Assembly: GCA_002698995.1 (NCBI GenBank)
Contig: PAAX01000031.1
Span: 1-63,565 of the forward strand
Direction: 5' to 3'
DNA length: 63,565 nucleotides
Source of the DNA: Ignavibacteriota bacterium
Lineage (GTDB): Bacteria; Bacteroidota; Ignavibacteria; Ignavibacteriales; Melioribacteraceae
Shown: positions 16,688 to 25,105 of the stretch, one piece after another
Numbering within the stretch: the stretch's first letter is position 1
Layout: the number at the start of each line of letters is the position of its first letter
Program-made: the position numbers and the translations under genes
Notes under the pieces: generated by a model
The model's input: only the letters and a program-made list of their open reading frames with translations
Database searches by the model: none
What the model was told of the DNA's origin: nothing

Positions 16688-19372
16688 ATGAAAAGAAGGC
16701 ATCTTCTTACTCTTATTATAATATTAATTTGGTCTTCTTTATTAGTCTTTTTCTTTTTAAGGGATAAGTATATAATTAATGAACATGTATATGAGTTAGC
16801 ATTAAAAGATGCTCAAAAAAGTTTTAATAAAGATGTGATATACAGAAAATGGGCAGCAATGGAAGGTGGAGTTTATGTAATTCCATCTGACTATACTCCC
16901 CCAAATCCTTACCTCAAAGTTCCGAACAGAGATTTAGAAACAACTGAAGGAATTAAACTTACTCTTGTTAATCCGGCTTACATGACAAGATTAGTACATC
17001 AGTTGGAAATTGACGGAAACGGAGTAAAAGGACACATTACTAGTCTTAATCCCATTAACCCCAATAACAAACCATTAGACTGGGAATCAGAAGCATTACA
17101 GTCTTTTGATGAAGGAAAATCTGAATTTGCATTTCTTGATGAAAAGGAATCTGCATTAAAATATATGGCTCCGTTAGTTACAGAAAAATCATGTTTAAAA
17201 TGTCACGAAAGTCAAGGTTATAAAGTAGGAGATATTAGAGGTGGAATCAGTATAACCGTTTCATATGAGCCGTACTTAAAAATTGCTAATACTCATATTC
17301 GTGAAACAATAATTTTTCATTCAATAATAGGGATTATAGGATTTATTGGAATCTTATCCGGCTCAACTGTTTTGGGAAGATATCAATCAAAACTAATGGA
17401 TGAAGCCGTTAAACTTTCTGAAAGTGAAAAAAGATTTAAATTCTTTTCCGAAAGTGCCAATGAAGGAATTGTAATTCATAATAATGGAATAATTATAGAC
17501 TGCAACAAAGCTTTACAAGAAATATGCGGATATTCTTACAATGAGTTAATTGGTAAAAACATCTTAAAGGAATTAATTCATAAAGATGATCTGAAAATAA
17601 TTAAACAAAAAATTGCAGAAGATTTTCAAGAATCTTATGAAATAAATGGAATTAAAAAAGACGGAACAATCATTCCAATAGAAATTAAAGGGTTTAAAAC
17701 TATCTTTGAGGGAACTGAAGTTAGAGTAGCTTCAATAATTGATTTAACAATAAGAAAAGCTGCAGAACAGGAATTAAAAACCAGTGAAGAAAAATTCAGA
17801 GTTCTGATTGAAAATCTTCCAATCGGTGTTGCAATGCTGGATAGAGATTTAAATGTAATTACCGTTAATACAATGATGAAAAATATTTTTCCAAAGAGTT
17901 ATGACCAAAACAAATATAAATGCTATCAAGCTTTTAATAATACCGAGCTTGCCCATCCTTGCGGTGACTGTACAATTATTGAAACATTTAAAGATGGTAA
18001 ATCACATTCATTGGAAAGAAATATAATAAATGAAAATGGCACGAGATTTTTAAAGATAGTTTCTTCACCTATCTTTGATTTTGAAGGAAAGGTTGTTAAT
18101 GTAATCGAAATGGTTGAAGATATTACTGCTTTCAAAGAAATGAATGAACAGCTTCAAAAGAGCGAAGAGAGACATCGTCTTTTAGCCGACAACGCAAGTG
18201 ATGTTATATGGACTATGGACTTAAAAGGTGAGTTCACTTATATAAGTCCTTCTGTTGAAAAACTTAGAGGATTTACTGTTGAAGAAATTAAGAAACAAAA
18301 ACCCGAAGAATTTCTTACTAAAAATTCCTTAAGTCATTTTACTGAAGGGATGAAAGTAATTCACCAAGCTGTTGCTGAAGGTAAAAAATTTCCAGATGTT
18401 ACAGTAGAATTAGAACAGCCATGCAAAGATGGTTCAACCATTTGGACAGAAGCAACGGTAACCGGAATTTACAAGGACGATAATACTTTTATCGGAATTC
18501 TTGGAGTTACCAGAGATATCTCGCAAAGAAAGGAAGCCGAGGAATCTTTGATGAGCTATTCACATGAATTAGAAAAAATTAATGAAGAACTGGTCTTATC
18601 AAGAGAACAAATTGAAGATACATTGTATGAGAAAAATATTCTTGTAGATCAATTGGAAGGAACAAGAATTAAGTTAGAAGAAGCTATTAAACAAAAGGAT
18701 AAATTCTTTTCAATCATTTCACACGATTTGAAAAGTCCGTTCCAAGGTTTATTGGGATTAACAAACATAATAGTTGAAGATATTGAAGGACTCAATCTAA
18801 AAGAGATTAAGGAATATACTTCACTTCTTCATAATTCCGCAGAAAGTATTTACAAGCTTCTTGAAAATCTATTGGAATGGTCAAGACTTCAAAGAGATAT
18901 GATCGAATTCCAAATTACTAAAGTAAACCTTAACTCACTGGTTGAACCAATTATTGAAATACAATCACAAAACTTAAAAAACAAAAATATTTCGTTAGAA
19001 AATCTCGTCTCAAATAATCTTTATATTTCTGCCGATGTAAATATGGTAACAACAATTATAAGAAATCTAATTTCGAATGCGGTTAAATATACAAGACATA
19101 ACGGTTCAATTGTAATTAGTGCGAAAGACAAATCAGATTCGGTGGAAATTTCTGTTAAAGACAGTGGTATTGGAATTCCACAAGATATGCTGAATAAATT
19201 ATTTGTTGTTGGAGAAAAGACTTCACGATTGGGAACTGATGGTGAAAGCAGCACAGGACTTGGTTTAGTACTTTGCAAAGAATATGTAGAAAAGCATAAT
19301 GGAACTATTCTTGTTGAAAGTGATGAAGATAAAGGAAGCACATTTATAATAACTCTACCCAAACTTTCATAG
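16688..19372 (+). CDS. Sensor histidine kinase with haem-c (DUF3365/Tll0287-like) sensor and PAS domains
   Basis: An 894-residue kinase. Membrane helices at about 7-24 and 207-230 enclose a periplasmic DUF3365/Tll0287-like domain that contains a c-type haem site C169-L-K-C172-H173 and the SITVSYEPYL end of the fold. Three PAS domains follow (about 240-360, 365-490 and 495-620), then a coiled coil, HisKA with H679 (IISHDLKSP) and a HATPase (NLISNAVKYT, DSGIGI, STGLGLVL). A covalent haem in the sensor suggests redox, NO or O2 sensing. No response regulator is adjacent, and the next gene is unrelated. Confidence 0.87.
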   Translation: MKRRHLLTLIIILIWSSLLVFFFLRDKYIINEHVYELALKDAQKSFNKDVIYRKWAAMEGGVYVIPSDYTPPNPYLKVPNRDLETTEGIKLTLVNPAYMTRLVHQLEIDGNGVKGHITSLNPINPNNKPLDWESEALQSFDEGKSEFAFLDEKESALKYMAPLVTEKSCLKCHESQGYKVGDIRGGISITVSYEPYLKIANTHIRETIIFHSIIGIIGFIGILSGSTVLGRYQSKLMDEAVKLSESEKRFKFFSESANEGIVIHNNGIIIDCNKALQEICGYSYNELIGKNILKELIHKDDLKIIKQKIAEDFQESYEINGIKKDGTIIPIEIKGFKTIFEGTEVRVASIIDLTIRKAAEQELKTSEEKFRVLIENLPIGVAMLDRDLNVITVNTMMKNIFPKSYDQNKYKCYQAFNNTELAHPCGDCTIIETFKDGKSHSLERNIINENGTRFLKIVSSPIFDFEGKVVNVIEMVEDITAFKEMNEQLQKSEERHRLLADNASDVIWTMDLKGEFTYISPSVEKLRGFTVEEIKKQKPEEFLTKNSLSHFTEGMKVIHQAVAEGKKFPDVTVELEQPCKDGSTIWTEATVTGIYKDDNTFIGILGVTRDISQRKEAEESLMSYSHELEKINEELVLSREQIEDTLYEKNILVDQLEGTRIKLEEAIKQKDKFFSIISHDLKSPFQGLLGLTNIIVEDIEGLNLKEIKEYTSLLHNSAESIYKLLENLLEWSRLQRDMIEFQITKVNLNSLVEPIIEIQSQNLKNKNISLENLVSNNLYISADVNMVTTIIRNLISNAVKYTRHNGSIVISAKDKSDSVEISVKDSGIGIPQDMLNKLFVVGEKTSRLGTDGESSTGLGLVLCKEYVEKHNGTILVESDEDKGSTFIITLPKLS

Positions 19373-19448
19373 GGATGAAAATTATTTCATATCATTAATT
19401 CGATTTCATTTATTACTTTTGTAATCAAATCAAAAGTAGAATGGATTA

Positions 19449-20033
19449 TTGAATAACTTCAATAAATATAAAGATATTGTTAAAACTGCTTTAAAGATAA
19501 CTGCTGTTTTAATTTTTACGACTGTTATTTTACTTCAAGGAAATCTGCATACAATAATTTTTAAATCCTTTGAAGCAAAATATAAAAAGGAAGTAAAGCA
19601 GATTATTAAAGCCGGCTTACCAGAGAATAATTTAATCACAAATAAATTTCATAGATCAATTTTTGAAAAAGAACATCCTAATTTTAAGTGGATTAAAAAA
19701 TATGAATACAGATTTAACAACGAGATGTATGATGTTATCAGATCTGAATTCAGAGGGGATTCGGTTTATTTTTTAGTTTATCATGATATGAAAGAATCTA
19801 AGTTATTCAAAAATTTAGATGATAAGATTGCCGATCTGCTTGAGCAAAATCCAAATAAAAAAAATGAAATAACTTTATTAGTATTATCACTTAATAAATT
19901 TTTTGTGCCGCATAACTATCCAAATCTTAATAATTCCCAAACAGCAGAAATAAGCTATAATTCATTTGAGGAAAATTTAAAGCTCGGATTTCTGCAATTG
20001 GAAATTCATCCTCCTAATAACTTAACTGCCTAA
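19449..20033 (+). CDS. Hypothetical membrane-anchored protein
   Basis: I do not recognise this 194-residue protein. A single membrane helix (about 13-32) follows a short basic N-terminus, and the rest is a charged, probably periplasmic domain with H/N-rich stretches near the end (HNYPNLNNSQ, LEIHPP). The only start for the full length is TTG 19449; no good ribosome binding site is visible, so the start is uncertain. The gene lies 53 bases before a TonB receptor on the same strand and may work with it. Confidence 0.55.
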   Translation: MNNFNKYKDIVKTALKITAVLIFTTVILLQGNLHTIIFKSFEAKYKKEVKQIIKAGLPENNLITNKFHRSIFEKEHPNFKWIKKYEYRFNNEMYDVIRSEFRGDSVYFLVYHDMKESKLFKNLDDKIADLLEQNPNKKNEITLLVLSLNKFFVPHNYPNLNNSQTAEISYNSFEENLKLGFLQLEIHPPNNLTA

Positions 20034-20086
20034 AAAAGCTAAGTTTTCAAATTATTGTTTTCATGAAATTATTATTAGGGTGAAGT

Positions 20087-22489
20087 ATGAAAATTATTTT
20101 TTCACTTATCATACTGTTTACTTTTTCTTTAAACGCACAAATAGTTACGGTTAAAGATGCAGCTACCGAAAAACCGCTGGAAGTTGTTTCGGTTTACAGT
20201 AATGATTTAAATAGAGCACTAATTACAAATCCAAACGGTCAAGTTGATATTAAGTCGCTGAACAAGAGCAATGAAATAATATTCAGATTGATTGGATATG
20301 AAAAATTGTCTTTCAGCTACAATCAATTAAAAGAAATGAATTTTATTGTTAAAATGAAAGAACAGGCAATATCAATTGAAAATGTAATTGTATCTGCAAA
20401 AAGATGGGAAGAAGACAGAAGTGAAATTCCTCATACAATTGAAGTAATTACACCAAAAGATATAGAATTGCAGAATCCGCAGACCGCCGCAGATATGCTT
20501 AGTCAATCGGGGCATGTTTACGTTCAGAAAAGTCAATTAGGGGCCGGAAGCCCTATGATTAGAGGCTTTGCAACCAATCGTGTTTTACTTGTGGTTGATA
20601 ATGTAAGAATGAACACTGCAATTTTTAGAAGCGGTAATCTGCAGAATGTAATTTCTCTTGATGCAAACTCTTTGGCAAATTCTGAAGTTATTTTTGGTCC
20701 GGCTTCAGTTGTATATGGAAGTGATGCAATTGGCGGCGTGATGGAATTTAATACACTGTCCCCTAAATATGCTTACGGAAACGATTATCTAATTGACGGC
20801 AGCGTTTTAACTAGATACTCAACTGCAAATAAGGAAAGAACAGGAAGTTTTAATTTATCATTAGGCTTAGAGAATTGGGGATTTCTAACAAGCTTTACAT
20901 ACAGTAAATTTGATGATCTAAGAATCGGTTCAGACGGACCGGATGAGTATCTTCGTCCTTTTTACCAGACAAGATTAAATGGAGTTGATACTTTTTTTGT
21001 TAATTCCGATCCCGAACTTCAAATTAATTCCGGTTACGAACAGATTAATTTTATGCAGAAAATTAATTTTAAACCGAATGAAGATTGGGAATTCAAGTAT
21101 GGATTTCATTATTCAACTTCTTCAAACGTGCCCCGTTATGATAGATTAATTGAACTTAGAAACGGTTCCCCTAGATCAGCGGAATGGTATTACGGACCGC
21201 AGAAATGGATGATGAATAATCTTTCCATTACTAATTATTCTGTTAATACATTATTTGATCTTTCCCAAGTTGTACTGGCTTTTCAGAATTTTGAAGAAAG
21301 CAGAAATGACAGAAGTTACAAAAGTTCCACATTAAGAAGCAGAACAGAAAAGGTTAATGCATTTTCAGCTAATATCGATTTTGTAAAAAATATAAATCCT
21401 CAATCTCAGATTTATTACGGAATCGAAACTATATTCAACAAAGTAAACTCAACTGGCGAAAAAACCAATATTAATAATGGAGTAAAATCTGCTGAGAGCA
21501 CGCGATATCCCGACGGATCAACTTGGAATTCTTATGGTGCTTATCTTGCTTATAAAAATAAGCTAAGTGAAAAGTATATTCTTCAAACAGGAATTAGATA
21601 TAATCTTGTTGATATAAATGCAGAGTTTGATACAACATTTTTCCCTTTCCCGTTCACTAATGCAGAATTGAATACCGGTGCATTAACTGCAAGTGCGGGA
21701 TTAGTCTGGCATCCACAAAAAGATTGGCAGATTAATTTTAATCTATCAACAGGTTTCCGTGCACCAAACATAGATGATATCGGAAAAGTTTTTGATTCTG
21801 AACCGGGTTCGGTTGTAGTTCCAAATCCAAACTTAAAATCCGAATATGTCTACAGCGCAGAACTTGGTTTGATGAAGGTTTTTTCTTCTAATCTAAAGTT
21901 AGAATTGGTAGGATTTTATTCTTACTTACAAGATGCTTTAATAAGAAGAGATTTTACTTTGGAGGGACAAGACAGCATTATTTATGATGGAGCGTTAAGT
22001 AAAGTGGAATCGATTCAAAATGCCGCATTTGCTTTTAGTTACGGTCTGCATGGAGTAATAGATTTTAACTTTGCAAGAAATTTCAAATTAACTTCCAAAA
22101 TAAACTATCAGCAGGGAAAAGAAGAAGATGAATCAGGCAATAAAGTTCCTCTTCGTCACTCTCCTCCTCTATTTGGCACAACAAGATTAGTTTATGATGA
22201 TAATAAGTATTCGGTAATATTTTATGCAGATTATAATGGTGAAATTTCATACAACAATCTGGCTCCAAGCGAAAGAGAAAAAACCGCTATTTATGCTTCA
22301 GATGAAAATGGAAATCCTTATTCTCCGGCTTGGTTTACGCTAAATCTAAAATTAGGTATTAGAGTAATTGATAATTTATTAATTAATGTAAGTGTCGAAA
22401 ATATTTTAGATAAAAGATACAGAACCTATTCTTCCGCAATTACAGCACCGGGAAGAAATTTTATAACATCTGTAAAGTATAATTTGTAG
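20087..22489 (+). CDS. TonB-dependent outer-membrane receptor, haem/haemoglobin-like
   Basis: An 800-residue receptor: signal peptide ending LNAQ, a carboxypeptidase-regulatory-like N-terminal domain (about 20-90), a plug (about 110-230) and a 22-strand barrel ending in ITSVKYNL. The plug run PMIRGFATNRVLLVVDNVRMN, then IFRSGNLQNVISLD, and the later FGPASVVYGSDAIGGVM are characteristic of receptors of the haem/haemoglobin and iron-siderophore class. Barrel-end motifs NLSTGFRAPNIDD and NILDKRYRTY are intact. A ribosome site AGGGTGA precedes the ATG. A terminator follows at 22499. The ligand is inferred from the plug only. Confidence 0.82.
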   Translation: MKIIFSLIILFTFSLNAQIVTVKDAATEKPLEVVSVYSNDLNRALITNPNGQVDIKSLNKSNEIIFRLIGYEKLSFSYNQLKEMNFIVKMKEQAISIENVIVSAKRWEEDRSEIPHTIEVITPKDIELQNPQTAADMLSQSGHVYVQKSQLGAGSPMIRGFATNRVLLVVDNVRMNTAIFRSGNLQNVISLDANSLANSEVIFGPASVVYGSDAIGGVMEFNTLSPKYAYGNDYLIDGSVLTRYSTANKERTGSFNLSLGLENWGFLTSFTYSKFDDLRIGSDGPDEYLRPFYQTRLNGVDTFFVNSDPELQINSGYEQINFMQKINFKPNEDWEFKYGFHYSTSSNVPRYDRLIELRNGSPRSAEWYYGPQKWMMNNLSITNYSVNTLFDLSQVVLAFQNFEESRNDRSYKSSTLRSRTEKVNAFSANIDFVKNINPQSQIYYGIETIFNKVNSTGEKTNINNGVKSAESTRYPDGSTWNSYGAYLAYKNKLSEKYILQTGIRYNLVDINAEFDTTFFPFPFTNAELNTGALTASAGLVWHPQKDWQINFNLSTGFRAPNIDDIGKVFDSEPGSVVVPNPNLKSEYVYSAELGLMKVFSSNLKLELVGFYSYLQDALIRRDFTLEGQDSIIYDGALSKVESIQNAAFAFSYGLHGVIDFNFARNFKLTSKINYQQGKEEDESGNKVPLRHSPPLFGTTRLVYDDNKYSVIFYADYNGEISYNNLAPSEREKTAIYASDENGNPYSPAWFTLNLKLGIRVIDNLLINVSVENILDKRYRTYSSAITAPGRNFITSVKYNL

Positions 22490-22498
22490 AAATGAATG

Positions 22499-22527
22499 AC
22501 GGAGATTTCAGTAATTGAAATCTCCGT
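22499..22527 (+). terminator. Rho-independent terminator after the TonB receptor
   Basis: ACGGAGATTTCA and TGAAATCTCCGT form a perfect 12-bp stem around GTAAT, followed by TTTAATAAATTATTTTTTT. It lies between convergent genes. Confidence 0.8.
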
Positions 22528-22536
22528 TTTAATAAA

Positions 22537-22932
22537 TTATTTTTTTAATAGATCTCTAATTTCCTGTAAAAGTAAAACTTCGTCGGAAGGCTTTGGCGAA
22601 GCCGGAGCAGGTTTTTCTTCCTCTTTTTTCTTCAACGAGTTCATTCCTTTAATAACAACAAAAATTGCCCAAGCAATAATTAAAAAGTTAATTATGGTAT
22701 TTAAAAATACCCCGTAATTAATTGTAACCGCTGCGGCTGTTTCTGTGGCTTCTTTTAAGGTAATAGAAAAACTACTGAAATCAATACCTCCCAAGAGCAG
22801 ACCAATCGGGGGCATAATAACATCAGTGACTAATGATGATACGATTTTACCGAACGCACCGCCGATGATTATACCGACTGCCATATCGATAACATTACCC
22901 CGCATTGCAAATTTTTTGAACTCTTGCAGCAT
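22537..22932 (-). CDS. mscL: Large-conductance mechanosensitive channel MscL
   Basis: The 131-residue channel forms a homopentamer that opens under membrane tension to release solutes during osmotic downshock. Visible features are the N-terminal amphipathic helix plus TM1 ([42 protein letters not shown], the family signature), TM2 ([18 protein letters not shown]) and a charged C-terminal helix. I start at ATG 22932 because GGGAGG lies five bases upstream; the longer frame to 22944 would swallow that site. Length is normal. It is transcribed alone toward the terminator it shares with the TonB receptor. Confidence 0.96.
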   Translation of the reverse strand: MLQEFKKFAMRGNVIDMAVGIIIGGAFGKIVSSLVTDVIMPPIGLLLGGIDFSSFSITLKEATETAAAVTINYGVFLNTIINFLIIAWAIFVVIKGMNSLKKKEEEKPAPASPKPSDEVLLLQEIRDLLKK

Positions 22933-22998
22933 TAAACCTCCCAAAATGTTAGGAAGTTAATATGCAATTTTCTTTCGATTAAGTAAATAAATTTTATC

Positions 22999-24807
22999 TT
23001 AAACATTTTTACCTAAATTGAATCTCTTTCTTTCATTTGTATCAAGATAAAGTTTTCTCAATCTTATTGACTTTGGAGTAACCTCAACCATTTCATCATC
23101 TTGAATATATTCTAATGCTTCTTCCAAAGTAAATTTAATTGCCGGTGTAATCTTAATAGCTTTATCAGAACCTGAAGCGCGCATATTAGTAAGTTTTTTT
23201 CCTCTCTGAACATTAACTTCAATATCGGTTTCTTTATTGTATTCACCTACTATTTGTCCCTTATAAACAATTTCCCCAGGTTCAATAAAGAACTTACCTC
23301 TATCCTGTAAAGAGTCTATTGCATAAGCAGTAGACTGTCCTTCTCCCATAGAAATTAACACTCCATTTTTATTTTTACCGATTGAACCTTTGAAGTATTC
23401 ATATTGATAAAAACGATGATGCATAATTCCCTCGCCGGAAGTAGCAGTAAGAATTCTTGTTCTCAATCCCATAATTCCTCTTGAGGGAATATGAAATTCA
23501 AGTTTCTGCATTGATCCTTTATTTTCCATCTTAACAAGTTCACCGCGTCTTTGTCCTACCAGTTCAATAACTTTTCCGGCAGATTCTTGAGGAACATCTA
23601 CAACCATAATTTCAATCGGTTCTGCTTTCTTTCCATCAATCTCTTTATAAATTACTTTTGGTTCCCTAATTTGAAGTTCATATCCTTCTCTTCTCATATT
23701 TTCAATAAGAATTGAAAGGTGAAGAATTCCTCTTCCCGATACTTTGTATGAATCGGGTGAATTTGTATCATTAACTCTAAGAGCCACATTATGTTCAAGT
23801 TCTTTATATAAACGATCTCTTAATTGTCTTGATGTAACATACTTACCTTCTTTTCCGTAGAAAGGAGAATTGTTTACGGTAAAGGTCATACTGATTGTCG
23901 GTTCATCAATTGAAATTAAAGGAAGAGGTTCCGGATTTTCAGCATCAGAAATTGTATCGCCAATATCAATATCTTCAATTCCAACAATTGCACAAATATC
24001 TCCGCAGTTTACCTCATCAACTTCAACTCTATTCAATCCTTCAAAAACAAATAACTGCTTTGGAACAACTTCCCGAATAGAACCGTCACGTTTAATGATA
24101 CTCAGCTTTTCCGATTTCTTTAATATACCTCTAAAAACTCTACCAATTCCAATTCTGCCAACATATTCGCTGTAATCAAGTGTTGTAACTTGAATTTGAG
24201 TTGTTCCTTCCTGCACAGGTGGAGCCGGAATATCCTCAATAATTGAATCAAGTAATGGATTTAAATTCTCTTTCGGATCATTGATTTCTCTTATTGCCCA
24301 GCCGTCTCTGCCCGATGCATAAACTACAGGAAATTCCAATTGGTCTTCATCGGCATCTAAATCTATAAATAAATCATAAATTTCATTTAACACTTCTGTA
24401 GGGCGGTTATCAGGTCTATCAATTTTATTTATAACAACAATTGGTTTTAAATGCAGATTTAATGCTTTCTCCAAAACGAATCTCGTCTGCGGCATTGGTC
24501 CTTCAAATGAATCAACTAGAAGCAGGACTCCATCTGCCATCTTAAGAACACGTTCAACTTCACCGCCAAAATCAGCGTGACCAGGAGTATCAATCAAGTT
24601 AATTTTAAAATCTTTATAAGGAATACTAATATTTTTAGCTAGAATTGTAATTCCTCTTTCTCTTTCCAAATCATTAGAATCTAAAAATCTTTCTCTTACA
24701 ACTTGGTTTTTTCTAAATACGGCACATTGTTTCAGTATCTGATCCACAAGCGTAGTTTTACCATGATCAACGTGTGCAATTATTGCAATATTTCTAATTT
24801 CTTTCAC
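22999..24807 (-). CDS. typA: Ribosome-associated GTPase TypA/BipA
   Basis: The 602-residue translational GTPase is of full family length. The G domain shows AHVDHGKTTLVD, the effector RERGITI, DTPGHADFG and NKIDR; domain II, EF-G-like domains III and V and the TypA-specific C-terminal domain follow. It acts on ribosomes in 50S assembly and stress or cold adaptation. Translation starts with GTG 24807, with GGAG seven bases upstream. A possible promoter (TTG-N18-TATATTTAG on the minus strand, near 24821-24850) would give a very short leader. Confidence 0.95.
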   Translation of the reverse strand: MKEIRNIAIIAHVDHGKTTLVDQILKQCAVFRKNQVVRERFLDSNDLERERGITILAKNISIPYKDFKINLIDTPGHADFGGEVERVLKMADGVLLLVDSFEGPMPQTRFVLEKALNLHLKPIVVINKIDRPDNRPTEVLNEIYDLFIDLDADEDQLEFPVVYASGRDGWAIREINDPKENLNPLLDSIIEDIPAPPVQEGTTQIQVTTLDYSEYVGRIGIGRVFRGILKKSEKLSIIKRDGSIREVVPKQLFVFEGLNRVEVDEVNCGDICAIVGIEDIDIGDTISDAENPEPLPLISIDEPTISMTFTVNNSPFYGKEGKYVTSRQLRDRLYKELEHNVALRVNDTNSPDSYKVSGRGILHLSILIENMRREGYELQIREPKVIYKEIDGKKAEPIEIMVVDVPQESAGKVIELVGQRRGELVKMENKGSMQKLEFHIPSRGIMGLRTRILTATSGEGIMHHRFYQYEYFKGSIGKNKNGVLISMGEGQSTAYAIDSLQDRGKFFIEPGEIVYKGQIVGEYNKETDIEVNVQRGKKLTNMRASGSDKAIKITPAIKFTLEEALEYIQDDEMVEVTPKSIRLRKLYLDTNERKRFNLGKNV

Positions 24808-25105
24808 AAAAACTCCATTTCTAAATATATACGAATTAAAAAAAGTACAACCAAGTAAGATAACTTATCTTTAAGTCTTTTCTTAGTAAATAAATGATTA
24901 AATTTGTACTTCAAAATTTTCATAAACTTTAGCACTTAAAATCAATGAATTGAAATCGGTTGTAATTTTATCCTACTTTAAGCAAAAGATTATTCTGAAC
25001 TCTAAAGTAATTTTATTCGTTAAACCATTTGACAATTTTATTTGTCTAAAGTTTTTCGATATTACGTTTTTAACCAACTACTGTTTTAATTTTTTAGGAA
25101 TTTCT

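Noticed and set aside
24950-25105. 52-codon extension of the TonB receptor
   Set aside because: The signal peptide begins at ATG 25106 with a ribosome site before it, and the extension overlaps the likely promoter.
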